A stretch of 64,000 nucleotides of DNA from Pantoea sp. alder81 (GTDB lineage: Bacteria; Pseudomonadota; Gammaproteobacteria; Enterobacterales; Enterobacteriaceae), in NCBI RefSeq assembly GCF_020179835.1, contig NZ_JAIUDA010000007.1:62001-126000 (forward strand), written 5' to 3'. Position numbers and translations under genes: made by a program. The notes under the pieces are model-generated. The model had not been told where the DNA came from, did no database searches, and saw nothing but the letters and a program-made list of their open reading frames with translations. Positions 30,053-40,300 of this stretch are shown here, in pieces (position 1 is the stretch's first letter; every line of letters starts with the position of its first letter).

Positions 30053-32356
30053 ATGACCATGACGAGAAAACTGAGCTGGTTTACTGCCCTGATGCTGGGC
30101 ACCGCAACGCTGGCACAGGCCGCACTGCAGCCTTCCACGCCCGAAGCGCCGCGTGCCAGTGCACAGATACCGCTGCCGACAGTCAGCCAGCCCCTGGATG
30201 CCAACGCACCGCTGCGCGACAGTCAGCTGCTGTTTAATCAGGTTGCGCCGCCACCGGGCAGCATGACGCTGCGCGGCACCGAGCCTACCAGCCAGATCGA
30301 GTTTGGCGTGCGCAGTGACGAAGTGGTGACGCGTGCTTTGCTGACGCTCAGCTATCGTCCTTCACCGGCGCTGATCCCGACGCTGTCTCAGCTCAAGGTC
30401 TATCTCAACGATGAACTGGTGGGACTGGTCACCGTCACCGCCGATCAGTTGGGCAAAGAGAATCAAACCCAGTTACCCATCGATCCGCGTTTTATCGGTG
30501 ACTTTAACCGCGTGCGCCTCGAACTGGTGGGCCATTACGCCAACGTGTGTGAAAACCCGGCTAACAGCACCATCTGGATGGATATCGGCAAAGAGAGCAA
30601 GCTCGATCTGACGCTGCAAAAACTGCCGCTGAAGAACGACCTGTCGCACTTCCCGGAGCCGTTCTTTGATGCGCGTGACAGCCGCCCGTTGCAGTTACCG
30701 ATGGTATTCAGCAACCAGCCTGACCTGGTGCAGCAACGCGCAGCGGGTATTCTGGCATCCTGGTTCGGCAGTAAAGCGCAGTGGCGCGGTCAATCCTTCC
30801 CGGTGCTGTATAACCAGTTACCCAAAGAACAGCATGCCGTGGTGTTCGCCACCAACGACCATCGCCCGGACTTCCTGAAAGATTTGCCACCGGTGGAGAA
30901 ACCGACCGTTAAAATGGTCAGTCAGCCGGACAATCCGTACGAAAAAATGCTGCTGATTCTCGGCCGCGATGATAATGATTTGCTGACCGCCGTCGAAGGT
31001 ATCGCTCAGGGTGAACTGCTGCTGCGCGGTGAAACCTCGACCATCGACAGCGTGAAAATGCTGGCACCGCGTCAGGCCTATGATGCGCCTAACTGGGTGC
31101 GCACCGACCGCCGCACCACCTTTGCCGAGCTGACGCAGTATCAAAATCAGCTGCAGGCCGATGGCTTGCAGCCAAACCCGATCAGCCTGACGTTGAACCT
31201 GCCGCCGGATCTGTTCCTGGTGCGCGCGCGCGGCATCGACATGGATCTGATTTACCGCTACACCTCGCCGATCCAGCAAGATGGCTCGCGCCTGGCGGTG
31301 CATCTGAATAATCAGTTCATGCAGGATTACCCGCTGACGCAGAAAGACACGGCAGGTCAGCAGATAATGCGCATTCCGCTGATGCAAGGCCTGCAGGACA
31401 GCAACCGCCAGTTGACCATCCCGGCATTGCGTCTCGGCGTCGTCAACCAGCTGCGCTTCAACTTTGATTACGCCAACACCTTTATCGGTGGCACCGCTGA
31501 CGGTCGCTGCGAAACTGTCACCGCCGTCGGTCATCACGTGGTGATTGATGACAACTCCAGCATCGACTTCTCCGGCTATCGCCACTACATCGAGATGCCG
31601 TCGCTTGGCGCGTACGCCAACGCCGGTTTCCCTTACAGCCGCTACGCCGATCTGGCGCAGACGCTGGTGTTGGTGCAGCCGAAACCCGCCAACGGGGAAG
31701 TCAGCACCATGCTGAACGCACTGGGCGCCATCGGTGCGCAGACCGGCTATCCGGCGCTGCGCGTGCAGATGAGTGATGACTGGAATCAGGCGAAAGATAA
31801 AGACGCTGACCTGCTGATGATCGGCGGCATTCCGCAGGATCTGCAGGATGACAAGAAGATCAACCTGCTGGCGGATGCGGCACGAAGCTGGATTAACATG
31901 CCATCACGTCCTGTCACCGCACAGAACGTGCCGGTGTCAGCCAGCGATCGTGCGGTGGAGAGCCAGACCGGTATCAGCTCACGCGGACCGATGGGTGCGA
32001 TTGTCGGCTTCCAGTCACCGTTTAACGACCAGCGCAGCGTAGTGGCACTGCTAGCCGACAGCCCACGCGGCTGGGACCTGCTGAATAATGCCCTGCTCGA
32101 CAGTGGCAAACGCGCCGCCGTATTTGGCTCCGCCACGGTGGTACGTGAGTCGGGGGTCACCAGCGTGCGCGTTGGCGATACCTACTTTGTCGGCCATCTG
32201 CCGTGGTGGGAACGCCTGTGGAATCTGCTGGCAACGCATCCGGTGTGGCTGGCGATTTGTGCCGTGGTGGTGGTGATGCTGTTTGCGCTGATGGCCTGGC
32301 GCCTGATGCGTATGGTGAGCCGTCGTCGCCTGGCTGAGCTGGAAGACGATGAATAA
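30053..32356 (+). CDS. bcsB: Cellulose synthase periplasmic subunit BcsB, E. coli type (first copy)
   Basis: BcsB guides the glucan across the periplasm; its C-terminal membrane anchor is needed for BcsA activity. The 767-residue product (779 in E. coli) has a signal peptide ending near AQA (residue 23), two repeats of the carbohydrate-binding and flavodoxin-like domains, including the marks TPNEG-free segments IEMPSLGAYANAGFPYSRYADLAQT and GAIVGFQSPFNDQRSVVAL, and a C-terminal membrane helix (PVWLAICAVVVVMLFALMAW, about 731-750). The start at 30053 is nine bases after bcsA, with a weak ribosome site; the ATG two codons on is also possible. Its last eight bases overlap bcsC, leaving no room for bcsZ, which sits here in E. 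coli. Confidence 0.95.
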   Translation: MTMTRKLSWFTALMLGTATLAQAALQPSTPEAPRASAQIPLPTVSQPLDANAPLRDSQLLFNQVAPPPGSMTLRGTEPTSQIEFGVRSDEVVTRALLTLSYRPSPALIPTLSQLKVYLNDELVGLVTVTADQLGKENQTQLPIDPRFIGDFNRVRLELVGHYANVCENPANSTIWMDIGKESKLDLTLQKLPLKNDLSHFPEPFFDARDSRPLQLPMVFSNQPDLVQQRAAGILASWFGSKAQWRGQSFPVLYNQLPKEQHAVVFATNDHRPDFLKDLPPVEKPTVKMVSQPDNPYEKMLLILGRDDNDLLTAVEGIAQGELLLRGETSTIDSVKMLAPRQAYDAPNWVRTDRRTTFAELTQYQNQLQADGLQPNPISLTLNLPPDLFLVRARGIDMDLIYRYTSPIQQDGSRLAVHLNNQFMQDYPLTQKDTAGQQIMRIPLMQGLQDSNRQLTIPALRLGVVNQLRFNFDYANTFIGGTADGRCETVTAVGHHVVIDDNSSIDFSGYRHYIEMPSLGAYANAGFPYSRYADLAQTLVLVQPKPANGEVSTMLNALGAIGAQTGYPALRVQMSDDWNQAKDKDADLLMIGGIPQDLQDDKKINLLADAARSWINMPSRPVTAQNVPVSASDRAVESQTGISSRGPMGAIVGFQSPFNDQRSVVALLADSPRGWDLLNNALLDSGKRAAVFGSATVVRESGVTSVRVGDTYFVGHLPWWERLWNLLATHPVWLAICAVVVVMLFALMAWRLMRMVSRRRLAELEDDE

Positions 32357-35300
32357 ACTGCCTCTCGGGCTGCTGATTACCAGCATCCTGGCGGGCTCCG
32401 GCATCGCAGCCGAGGGTCCGCAGGTGTCACCGGTCGCCTGGCTGCTGATGCAGATTCGCACCGGTGAATCCACCAACAAGTATGATTTGGTGCAGCAGTC
32501 GCTTTATCGCCTGGAAAAAATCGATCCTGATAATCCACAGGTGCTGGCGGCGCAAATTCGCATGGCGCTGCGTCAGGGCGATCAGGCCAAAGCGCAGACG
32601 CTGCTGGATGAACTGAAAAAGGTCGCGCCCAATGACGTGGCGACACGTGAATCCGAAACCGGCCTGCGTCTGATGAGCGCTGAAGGGCGCCAGCAGCTGC
32701 AACAGGCGCGCTTACTGGCCACGGCGGGCCGCGTGGAAGAAGCTAAAGCCGCATGGGATGCCTTGTTCCACGGCGTGTTCCCGGATGTGAATACTGAACT
32801 GGAATATTGGCGGCTGGTGGCGCGCTTGCCCAACCAGCAGCTGATCGCTTATCGCCAGTTACAGGCGCTGGAAGCGCGTTATCCCGGCAATATCGGCGTA
32901 GAACTGCAGCTGGCGCGCATGGCGTTTGATAACAATCAGCCGGGCGAGGCGCTGGTGCAGTTGCGTCGTCTGGCCAATCGTGACGGCGGGCGCGATGCCG
33001 CCTCCGAACTCTGGCTGCAACAAATTCAGAACCAACCGGTCAGCGATCGCAGCGTAGCGAGCCTGAAGCAGTATTTGCAGGTGTTCACCTCGGGTGATGC
33101 CCAGCAGCGCGGTGAAGAGGAACTGGCGCGACAGCAGAAGCTGCTGGCCGATCCCGCCTATCGTGAGCGCATGCGCGGTCTGGCGCTGGTGGATGCCGGT
33201 GGGGGCGCGGGTGCCATTGCGACGCTCAGTGCCGCGCTAAAAGCCAACCCGAATGATGCCGAGCTGATGGGCGCGATGGGTCAGGCGCAGGCGCGAGCCA
33301 ACAACCGCGCCGCGGCGATCAGCTGGCTGCAGAAAGCGATTCAGGCCGGACAGGCCAGTACCCAAGTCGGCAAATGGCAGTCACTGTTGCAAACCAATCG
33401 CTACTGGCTGGCGATCAACAACGGTGACGACGCACTGAAAAAAGGCGATGTGGCGGGTGCAGAGCGCCAGTATCGCAGCGCGCAGGCCATTGATAACCGT
33501 GATAGCTGGGCGCTGATTGGCCTTGGCGATGTCGCACAAGCACGGAAAAATGACGCGCAGGCTGAGCAATACTGGCAGCAGGCGCTGCGCCTCGATCGCA
33601 GTAATACCACCGCCGTGCGTCGGCTGGCCGCGCTGTATCAGCAGCAGTCACCTGCTCGTGCCATGGCGTTTATCAATGCCCTGCCTGCCGCGCAACAGCG
33701 TGCGCTGGCGGAGACGTTGCGTTCACTGCGCAGTGACAGCCTGCGAGCAGAAGCGGATGCGCTGGCTCAGCAAGGTCAGTGGCATCAGGCAGTGGTGAAA
33801 TATCGCCAGGCTGCACAGGACAATCCCAACGATGTCTGGCTCTCTTACCGCTTAGCCAACGCACTGCGCAGCAGCGGTGAAGAAGCCCAAGGTGCACAGG
33901 TGATGGACGCTATGGTGCGCCACCACGCGCAGGAACCCGCCGCGATCTATGCCTGGGCACTGTGGCTTTCGTCCGGCGATCAGGATGATGCGGCGCTGGC
34001 GGCACTGCATCGCCTGCCGGAAACCCGCTGGGACAGCAATATGCACGAGCTGGCGGATCGCTTAACGCAGGATAAAGTGTACGCTCGCGCCACCGAGCTG
34101 CGCGCCAACGGCAATGAATCTGCCGCACTGGCGCTGTTGCAACAGCAGCCGGCCTCGACGCGACGCGATATCACCCTGGCGGACTGGGCACTGGAACGTG
34201 GCGACGCGAAATCCGCGCTGGCCAGTTACCAACGTGTCCTGCAGCAGGATGCCACCAACAATGACGCCGCGCTGGGCCGCATCGAAGCACTCATCGCCCT
34301 GAAGCGCAAAGACGAAGCACGCAAAGCGCTGCAAGCTTTACCCACCAGCGTGGCCCAGCAAAATATCAACAGCGGTCGCCGCGTGGCGCTGGCCTGGCAA
34401 AACAGCGGTGACACGGCGCGTGCGCAGCAGTTGTTCAGTGATTTAAAAACGCGTGCTGCTAAAGAAGCCCCATCGCAAAGCAAAGCGCTGGTGTATCGCG
34501 ATGCGGCACGGCTCGAAACTCAGCAGCAACAGCCTGATGCGGCGCAGCAGGATTATCGTCTGGCGATGGCCGCCAGCGGTATCAGCGCTGACGCACCGCA
34601 GGATAACGACAGCTACACGCAGCTAACGCGCAACGACGCCAGCGATGACTGGCTGAAGCGCGGTATTCGCAGCGACGCCGCCGATCTCTATCGTCAGCAG
34701 GACACCACCTTCACCCTTGAGCAGGATTATTCGCGCGATAAAGGCACCGGCGGCATCTCCGACTTCACCGCGCACACCACCATGATGCAGGCGGAAACGC
34801 CGCTGGCCGACGGGCGCAGTTTTGTGCGCGTCGATCATGTGCTGGTGTCAGCGGGCACCTTCGCCACCCGCGATGGCAGCCACAGCGAACGGTTCGGCAG
34901 CTGTAATGATGACAACTCCGGGGGCTGCAGCCGCGACTTTACCCAGCGCGATGAAGGCACGTCGATTGGCGTCGGCTGGCATAACGATCGCTGGTCTGGG
35001 GATATCGGCACCACACCACTCGGCTTTGAAGTCACCAACTGGGTGGGCGGGCTGAGCTGGAAAACCGATGTTGATGATATTGGCGTGACGTTCACTGCTT
35101 CACGCCGACCGATCTCCAGCTCGCTGCTGGCCTATGCCGGTGCGCGCGATCCTGCTGCCAACGGCGGCAAAACCTGGGGCGGCGTAGTGGCAACCGGTGG
35201 CTCGGTTGGGCTGAGTTACGATCAGGGCGGCGCCAATGGCGTGTGGGCCGATATCAGCGCCCATCAAATCACCGGTGAGAACGTGGCGGACAACAGCCGC

Positions 35301-35822
35301 GAACGCCTGATGGCAGGCTATTACTACAAGCTGATCAACGAAGATAACCGCCGTGCCACCGTTGGCCTCAACAGCATGCTGTGGCATTACCAGAAAGACC
35401 TGAGCGATTACACCTTCGGCCAGGGCGGCTACTACAGTCCGCAGCAATACTTCTCGCTGGCGGTGCCGGTCACCTATCGCCAACGCACCGAGAACTGGTC
35501 GTTTGATCTGGGCGGCTCGGTGTCGTGGTCACAATCGCAAACCGACGGCCAGCAGCGTTATCCGGTCAATCCTGGCTTTACGCTGGCTTCCAACCCCACT
35601 TCAGACAGCAGCTCCGGCAACGGCTTCGGTTACACCCTGCAAGCGGTGGTAGAACGTCGCGTCACGCCGCACTGGTCAGTCGGTCTCGCGATGGATATTC
35701 AGCAGGCCAAGGATTACACCCCGAGCCACGGTTTGATTTACATGCGTTATTCAATGGGCGGCTGGAACGGCGATATGGATATGCCGCCACAACCCCTTGA
35801 TCCGTATGCGGATTTTAAATAA
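32349..35822 (+). CDS. bcsC: Cellulose export outer-membrane protein BcsC, E. coli type (first copy)
   Basis: BcsC exports cellulose: a periplasmic TPR superhelix leads to an outer-membrane beta-barrel. The product has 1157 residues, the E. coli length. A signal peptide (KLPLGLLITSILAGSGIAAEG) is followed by about 750 residues of TPR repeats (such as AEQYWQQALRLDRSNTTAVRRLAALYQ and the AALGRIEALIALKRKDEARKAL type), then a C-terminal domain from about residue 800 with alternating aromatic and polar strands (LGFEVTNWVGGLSWKTDV, SLGLSYDQ-type GSVGLSYDQGGANGVWADIS, YTFGQGGYYSPQQYFSLAVP). It is the last gene of bcsRQABC and overlaps bcsB by eight bases. Confidence 0.95.
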   Translation: MNKLPLGLLITSILAGSGIAAEGPQVSPVAWLLMQIRTGESTNKYDLVQQSLYRLEKIDPDNPQVLAAQIRMALRQGDQAKAQTLLDELKKVAPNDVATRESETGLRLMSAEGRQQLQQARLLATAGRVEEAKAAWDALFHGVFPDVNTELEYWRLVARLPNQQLIAYRQLQALEARYPGNIGVELQLARMAFDNNQPGEALVQLRRLANRDGGRDAASELWLQQIQNQPVSDRSVASLKQYLQVFTSGDAQQRGEEELARQQKLLADPAYRERMRGLALVDAGGGAGAIATLSAALKANPNDAELMGAMGQAQARANNRAAAISWLQKAIQAGQASTQVGKWQSLLQTNRYWLAINNGDDALKKGDVAGAERQYRSAQAIDNRDSWALIGLGDVAQARKNDAQAEQYWQQALRLDRSNTTAVRRLAALYQQQSPARAMAFINALPAAQQRALAETLRSLRSDSLRAEADALAQQGQWHQAVVKYRQAAQDNPNDVWLSYRLANALRSSGEEAQGAQVMDAMVRHHAQEPAAIYAWALWLSSGDQDDAALAALHRLPETRWDSNMHELADRLTQDKVYARATELRANGNESAALALLQQQPASTRRDITLADWALERGDAKSALASYQRVLQQDATNNDAALGRIEALIALKRKDEARKALQALPTSVAQQNINSGRRVALAWQNSGDTARAQQLFSDLKTRAAKEAPSQSKALVYRDAARLETQQQQPDAAQQDYRLAMAASGISADAPQDNDSYTQLTRNDASDDWLKRGIRSDAADLYRQQDTTFTLEQDYSRDKGTGGISDFTAHTTMMQAETPLADGRSFVRVDHVLVSAGTFATRDGSHSERFGSCNDDNSGGCSRDFTQRDEGTSIGVGWHNDRWSGDIGTTPLGFEVTNWVGGLSWKTDVDDIGVTFTASRRPISSSLLAYAGARDPAANGGKTWGGVVATGGSVGLSYDQGGANGVWADISAHQITGENVADNSRERLMAGYYYKLINEDNRRATVGLNSMLWHYQKDLSDYTFGQGGYYSPQQYFSLAVPVTYRQRTENWSFDLGGSVSWSQSQTDGQQRYPVNPGFTLASNPTSDSSSGNGFGYTLQAVVERRVTPHWSVGLAMDIQQAKDYTPSHGLIYMRYSMGGWNGDMDMPPQPLDPYADFK

Positions 35823-35823
35823 A

Positions 35824-35855
35824 AAAGCCGTACTTCATCGGTGAAGTACGGCTTT
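35824..35855. terminator. Shared terminator between the convergent cellulose operons
   Basis: A perfect 14-bp stem (AAAGCCGTACTTCA and its complement) with a TCGG tetraloop lies two bases after the bcsC stop. The T run is good on the minus strand (after bcsZ) and short on the plus strand, so it probably works in both directions. Confidence 0.9.
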
Positions 35856-35928
35856 CCCATTACGATGTAAATTGTGTCGCGACAAATTACTGTACCCGGT
35901 GGTAACAGCTCGATTTATCGCAAGATGT

Positions 35929-36933
35929 CTAACGCTTTTCCTGATACGCCAGCCAGGTCAGCAGTTGCAAGCTGGCGGAAAAGTAGTTCTGATCTGGCGC
36001 TAAACGATCGCTGAGATAACCGGTTTGATTCAGGGTTAAGTCACGTACCGCCAGCAAACCACCGTCCATATTGTAGGGCGCAGGGGTGTTGGCGAGCACA
36101 TCAAACCAGGCCGGCGTCGTCTGGCGACCATAGCCCTGCCAGACGCGCTGGAACGGCACCAGGCGCAGGCTTTGCGGGTCATACCACCAGATATTCAGCG
36201 GAACACGAATCGCATCGTAGCTGAAGCGATTGGAGTAACCCACCGCCGGCGCCACCGAACCATCGGCATTCAGCGCCACCCAATCCAGCGGCAGGCCGGT
36301 TTTGCCAAAGTGCATATCACCCAGCAGTTCCATGCCGTCATCGATCAGGTTATTCCATACGCGCAGGTGACTGCGGTCGGCAAACTCCTGCCATGCGGCA
36401 AACAGGAAATATGAGGGATTCAGCACCACATAGCTGTTTTTGTTGAAGCCCTGTGCGCCAGGCAACATCACCGTGTGGCCACCAAAGGTGATCACGTTCA
36501 GTTTGACGATGGCGCGCTGAATACGATCAGAGGTTGACTGGTAATCACCGCCCCACTTTTGGCCAGCGCGCTGCAGTGCCCACGCAATCAACACATCACC
36601 ATCTGAGGCATTGTTCTTGTCGGCAATCGGATCAGACGCACCCGGCGTGTAGCGCCAGTAGAACAGGTCATTCTGCGGATTACGCAAATGCGTGCGTGTC
36701 CACTTCCACAGCAGATCAAAAGTGCTGCGGTCATCATTGGCCACGGCCAACAGCATGCCGTAGCCCTGACCTTCGGTATGACTCACATTATTGTTGGCCG
36801 TGTCGCTGATACGGCCATCGCTGCTCATAAAACGGCTTTTATACGTACTCCAGCCATCTGCGGCCGCCTGGGCGCTAAAAAACATCACCATGAAACACAG
36901 CATCCATTGACGCCAGAACCGCAACACTTTCAT
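35929..36933 (-). CDS. bcsZ: Periplasmic endo-1,4-beta-glucanase BcsZ (GH8)
   Basis: BcsZ cuts beta-1,4-glucan in the periplasm and tunes cellulose length and yield. The 334-residue product has a signal peptide cut after AQAAA (near residue 25) and a GH8 (alpha/alpha)6 fold. Catalytic candidates match E. coli BcsZ Glu55 and Asp243: Glu54 in HTEGQGYGM and Asp240 in [16 protein letters not shown] (Asp111) is also conserved. GGAAG lies before the ATG, nine bases after bcsD. It is the last gene of the type I operon and the only cellulase gene for both cellulose operons in this window. It is shorter than the E. coli protein (368). Confidence 0.95.
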   Translation of the reverse strand: MKVLRFWRQWMLCFMVMFFSAQAAADGWSTYKSRFMSSDGRISDTANNNVSHTEGQGYGMLLAVANDDRSTFDLLWKWTRTHLRNPQNDLFYWRYTPGASDPIADKNNASDGDVLIAWALQRAGQKWGGDYQSTSDRIQRAIVKLNVITFGGHTVMLPGAQGFNKNSYVVLNPSYFLFAAWQEFADRSHLRVWNNLIDDGMELLGDMHFGKTGLPLDWVALNADGSVAPAVGYSNRFSYDAIRVPLNIWWYDPQSLRLVPFQRVWQGYGRQTTPAWFDVLANTPAPYNMDGGLLAVRDLTLNQTGYLSDRLAPDQNYFSASLQLLTWLAYQEKR

Positions 36934-36942
36934 TACCGCTTC

Positions 36943-37389
36943 CTATTGATATCGATAGTGCAGTGTACCGCCATCATTTTTCTCAAATGTGACGGGCACT
37001 GCTGCACTGCCACCCTGAGCCTGCAGCCATTGCGCATAGACACCGGCCAGCACGGCGCTCAAGGCCAGCTGCCAGCGCTCGGCATCCACATTGCTGTCGC
37101 CTTTTGGCAACGCGTGATGCTGAATCAAAATGGCATTTTCCTGTGGCTGCAATTGGGCAAATCCCCAGTTGAAGCGAGCCAGTTGCAGATTGATTTCACG
37201 CTCCAGATCCTGCACGGTGCGCGCTTCCGCTAAAGGATAGCGTGCCGCCAGCGATGCGCCCACGTCGATAAGAAAACCCTCGGCTTCCTCACCCGCGTTG
37301 TTCAACATGCTTTCAATCATCACGCTGACCAGATCAAACCAGCCCGGCTGATGCGGATGGCTGATGCGCGCGGTTACTTGCTCACTCAT
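36943..37389 (-). CDS. bcsD: Cellulose crystallisation subunit BcsD
   Basis: BcsD forms octameric rings in Komagataeibacter and scaffolds the type I synthase complexes so that glucan chains align and crystallise. The 148-residue product is close to the family size (about 156), without signal peptide or membrane segment. It has an alpha-helical N-terminal half (GWFDLVSVMIESMLNNAGEEAEGFLIDVGASLAARYPLAEARTV) typical of the family. Its ATG directly follows the bcsC stop codon. Its presence defines the operon as type I and separates it from the E. coli-type operon to the left, which lacks it. Confidence 0.92.
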   Translation of the reverse strand: MSEQVTARISHPHQPGWFDLVSVMIESMLNNAGEEAEGFLIDVGASLAARYPLAEARTVQDLEREINLQLARFNWGFAQLQPQENAILIQHHALPKGDSNVDAERWQLALSAVLAGVYAQWLQAQGGSAAVPVTFEKNDGGTLHYRYQ

Positions 37390-40300
37390 TTAGTTGTCTC
37401 CGAACAGATAACGGAAGTACAGATTCGCTGTGCTTTCGTTGTAATCACCAAAGGTGTCGTAGCCTAACTGGCCGCCCACGGTGACATCTTTGTTGATCTT
37501 GTAGTCCGCACCGGCATGCAAGTTATAACCAATGCCGTTTTTGCTCTCGCCGCTGTAATACGCGCTCTTCACATAGCCCAGATCGGCCAGGCTCTGCATT
37601 TGCGCCTGGTAAGTCGGATCGTTCGGGAAGTAGGCGCTCTTATCCTGGCTGTAGGATTGATAGCCCACTGAGCCGCCAACGTTCACTTTCAGATCGTCAA
37701 ATTTGCGGGAGAAATCGATCGGGAAGGAGACCGATGCATAGTTCTGCGGGCTGAAGTAACCGCCCTGACCGTAGCTGAAGTAACTCAGGTTTTTCGAGTA
37801 ATCCATCCACGACAGACTCATACCCACTTTCAGCTCGCGATCATCGTAGTGGAACGGACGCACGTAAGCACCGGCAGTGGCCTGGACGCTGTTGTTGCTC
37901 GCCACGTTTTCACCGATGTAACTGTACGCACCACCGCCGACGTAGAAACCAGCATCGCCGTTGTCGTAGCTCAGCAACGCGTTACCGCCGTTTTTGGTCA
38001 CGCGACCCCAGCGCTTACCGCTGGTCTTATCTTCCACGCCGACATAGGAGAGCAGACTGTCAGTCATCGCACGACGTTCACCGGTGAGGATCAGCGTCAG
38101 GAAATCAGTCAGTTTCGGCGACCACTGCACGCCACCCACCAGGGTACTCAGATCCTGACCCAACGGCGTACTGCCAAGGTCGATCTTGTAGCTGTCGCCT
38201 TTCAGCGCCAGGTTCAGCTCAACACCGGTGGCCTTCTGCGAATCGGTAGAAGAGGTCGGCACATCATCAATTTTGGCATCGCCCGCGGCCACCACATTGC
38301 CCTGCACCAGCGAATTGGTGCCAAAACGACGCCACGCATCGCCACCCGCACTGCCTGCCGTCAGCGAGATTGGCGTCATGGTGAAGTCAAAGCGCGATTC
38401 GCCAAACGGCACGGTGGAGAAGGTCAACGGCGCTTTGGCTTCGGTCAGCTTACTCAGACCCGATTCGCCGTCACGACCACGAATCTGCATGCCGCCCTGC
38501 ACCCAGGTGCCGGTTTTCTCTTGCAGGTCATCCATCATATTGTCGATCTGACGCAATGTCTGGCTTTGCTGGATCGCTGGCGTATTGCTCGCCAACGTCG
38601 TACCCGCTGCGCTGCTGGTGACATCCGGTGCCGATTGCCATGGCATCACCGCGCCATACGCAGACGGTGAACGTCCCACCGGCGAAGTGCCACGGTTGAT
38701 GAACGGGTTATCCGACAGTGCCAGGCCACCCACGCTTGGTGTATCACCGTTGGTGGCACCCTGCAGGCCAATCAACTGACCGCGCGCGCTGCGCAGATAG
38801 CTCATCGCCTGGCTGTGATTACCGTTGGCTTCTGCCACGCGCGCCAGTAACAGTTGGCGATCCGGTGATTGCTCGTTGTTCAAACCGCGTGTCAGAGTAT
38901 TGGCTTTATTGACGTCATTGTTGGCCAGCGCCACGTTGATTGCGCCGGTACGCGCATCTTGCGTTGGCGTATCCTGCGTCATCAGATAGTCATACACCAC
39001 GCCCGCTTCTTTGTTCATCTTACCGGACTGATACAGTCGCGCCATGGCGAACATCAGATCGCGGTTCTGTGGATCGTGTTGCAGTGCGCCCACCAGCTTG
39101 TCGTAAGCCGCGGCGTACTGCTTCTGCTCGCGCAGACGATCCACTTCGTTGATCACGTAACCGTTGCGAATCCCTGCCAGCTGCGTTGGCGTACTGCGTG
39201 CCTGCAACTCCGGGCTGCTGAGGAAACTCTGCGCTTCGGTATTCAGACCGGCCTGGTTGAGCACCGCGACCTGCGCTGCGTAATCACCGGCGTTGCCCTG
39301 AATGCCGCGCTGCATATTTCTGCGCACCACCGAGACCGCGGTAGTGAGATCGCCCGCTTTCGCCAGCTTCTGCGCCAGGTTACCGGCATCCACCGGGTTA
39401 GACGGCGGCGATGACGCCAATGCACGCAGGGTGTTTGCCGCTGCAGCATTAGAACCCTGAGCCAGATACTGATCGGCGGTGGTCATCTGCAGGTTGAAGT
39501 TCACGCGCTGCGCCAGTTCACGCATGTCGCTGCTCTTGCTGCCGTTAGGAATGCGTGACAGCAACAGGCTCGCCTGCTGCCAGGCGCCGCTTTCGCTGGC
39601 GTTCAGTGCGCCGGCATACAGTTCGGTGGTGCTGGCACCGGTACGCATCGCTGGCTGCATGATATTGGCGGCCATCATGCTATCGCCCTGCGCACGATAA
39701 ATACGCGCCAGATCGAGACGTAACCAGCCATCGTTCGGGAAGCGCTGAATACCGCTGTTCAAAGTAGCAATCGCGGCACTGTTATTGCCCGCCGCCAGCT
39801 CACGCTTGGCCTGCGCACGAATCGGATCGGTGCTGCTGCCGCGCGGGGCCACGCTCTGGCGCACGCTATCCGGCAGAGAGGCCAGCAGCGTGTTCGCCTC
39901 AGCGCTGCGGTTCTGCTGACGCAACACGTAGAACAGGCCTTCTTTGGCGTTACGGTTGTTCGGGTCGGCTTGCAGGATGGAACGATAGGTTTGTTCCGCC
40001 TGATCAAGTTGGTTGCTGCGACGCTGCACGTCAGCGCGGAACAGCTTGGCCGAGACCCCTTTCTCGCCATCGGCCTGTGCCAGTGGCTCACTCAATGCTA
40101 ATGCCTGCGCGCTGTCACCGTTTTTCAGTGCCTGCTGCGCGGTTGCCAGCTGGGCATAGAAGCGTGCATCGGCTGCCTGCTTCTGGCGCGTGTCGCTCTG
40201 ATCACCGCCCATCTGCGCAGCGCGCGTCAGGTAATCCGCCGCTTCAGCGTAGCGCCCGGCACGCTGAGCCACATAGCCCATACCCGCGAGTGCATCGGCA

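Noticed and set aside
30818..31585. A 255-codon minus-strand open frame inside the first bcsB
   Set aside because: Antisense shadow of a gene with clear homology and no own signals.
37849..38670. A 273-codon plus-strand open frame inside the second bcsC
   Set aside because: Antisense shadow in GC-rich repeated TPR/barrel coding sequence.
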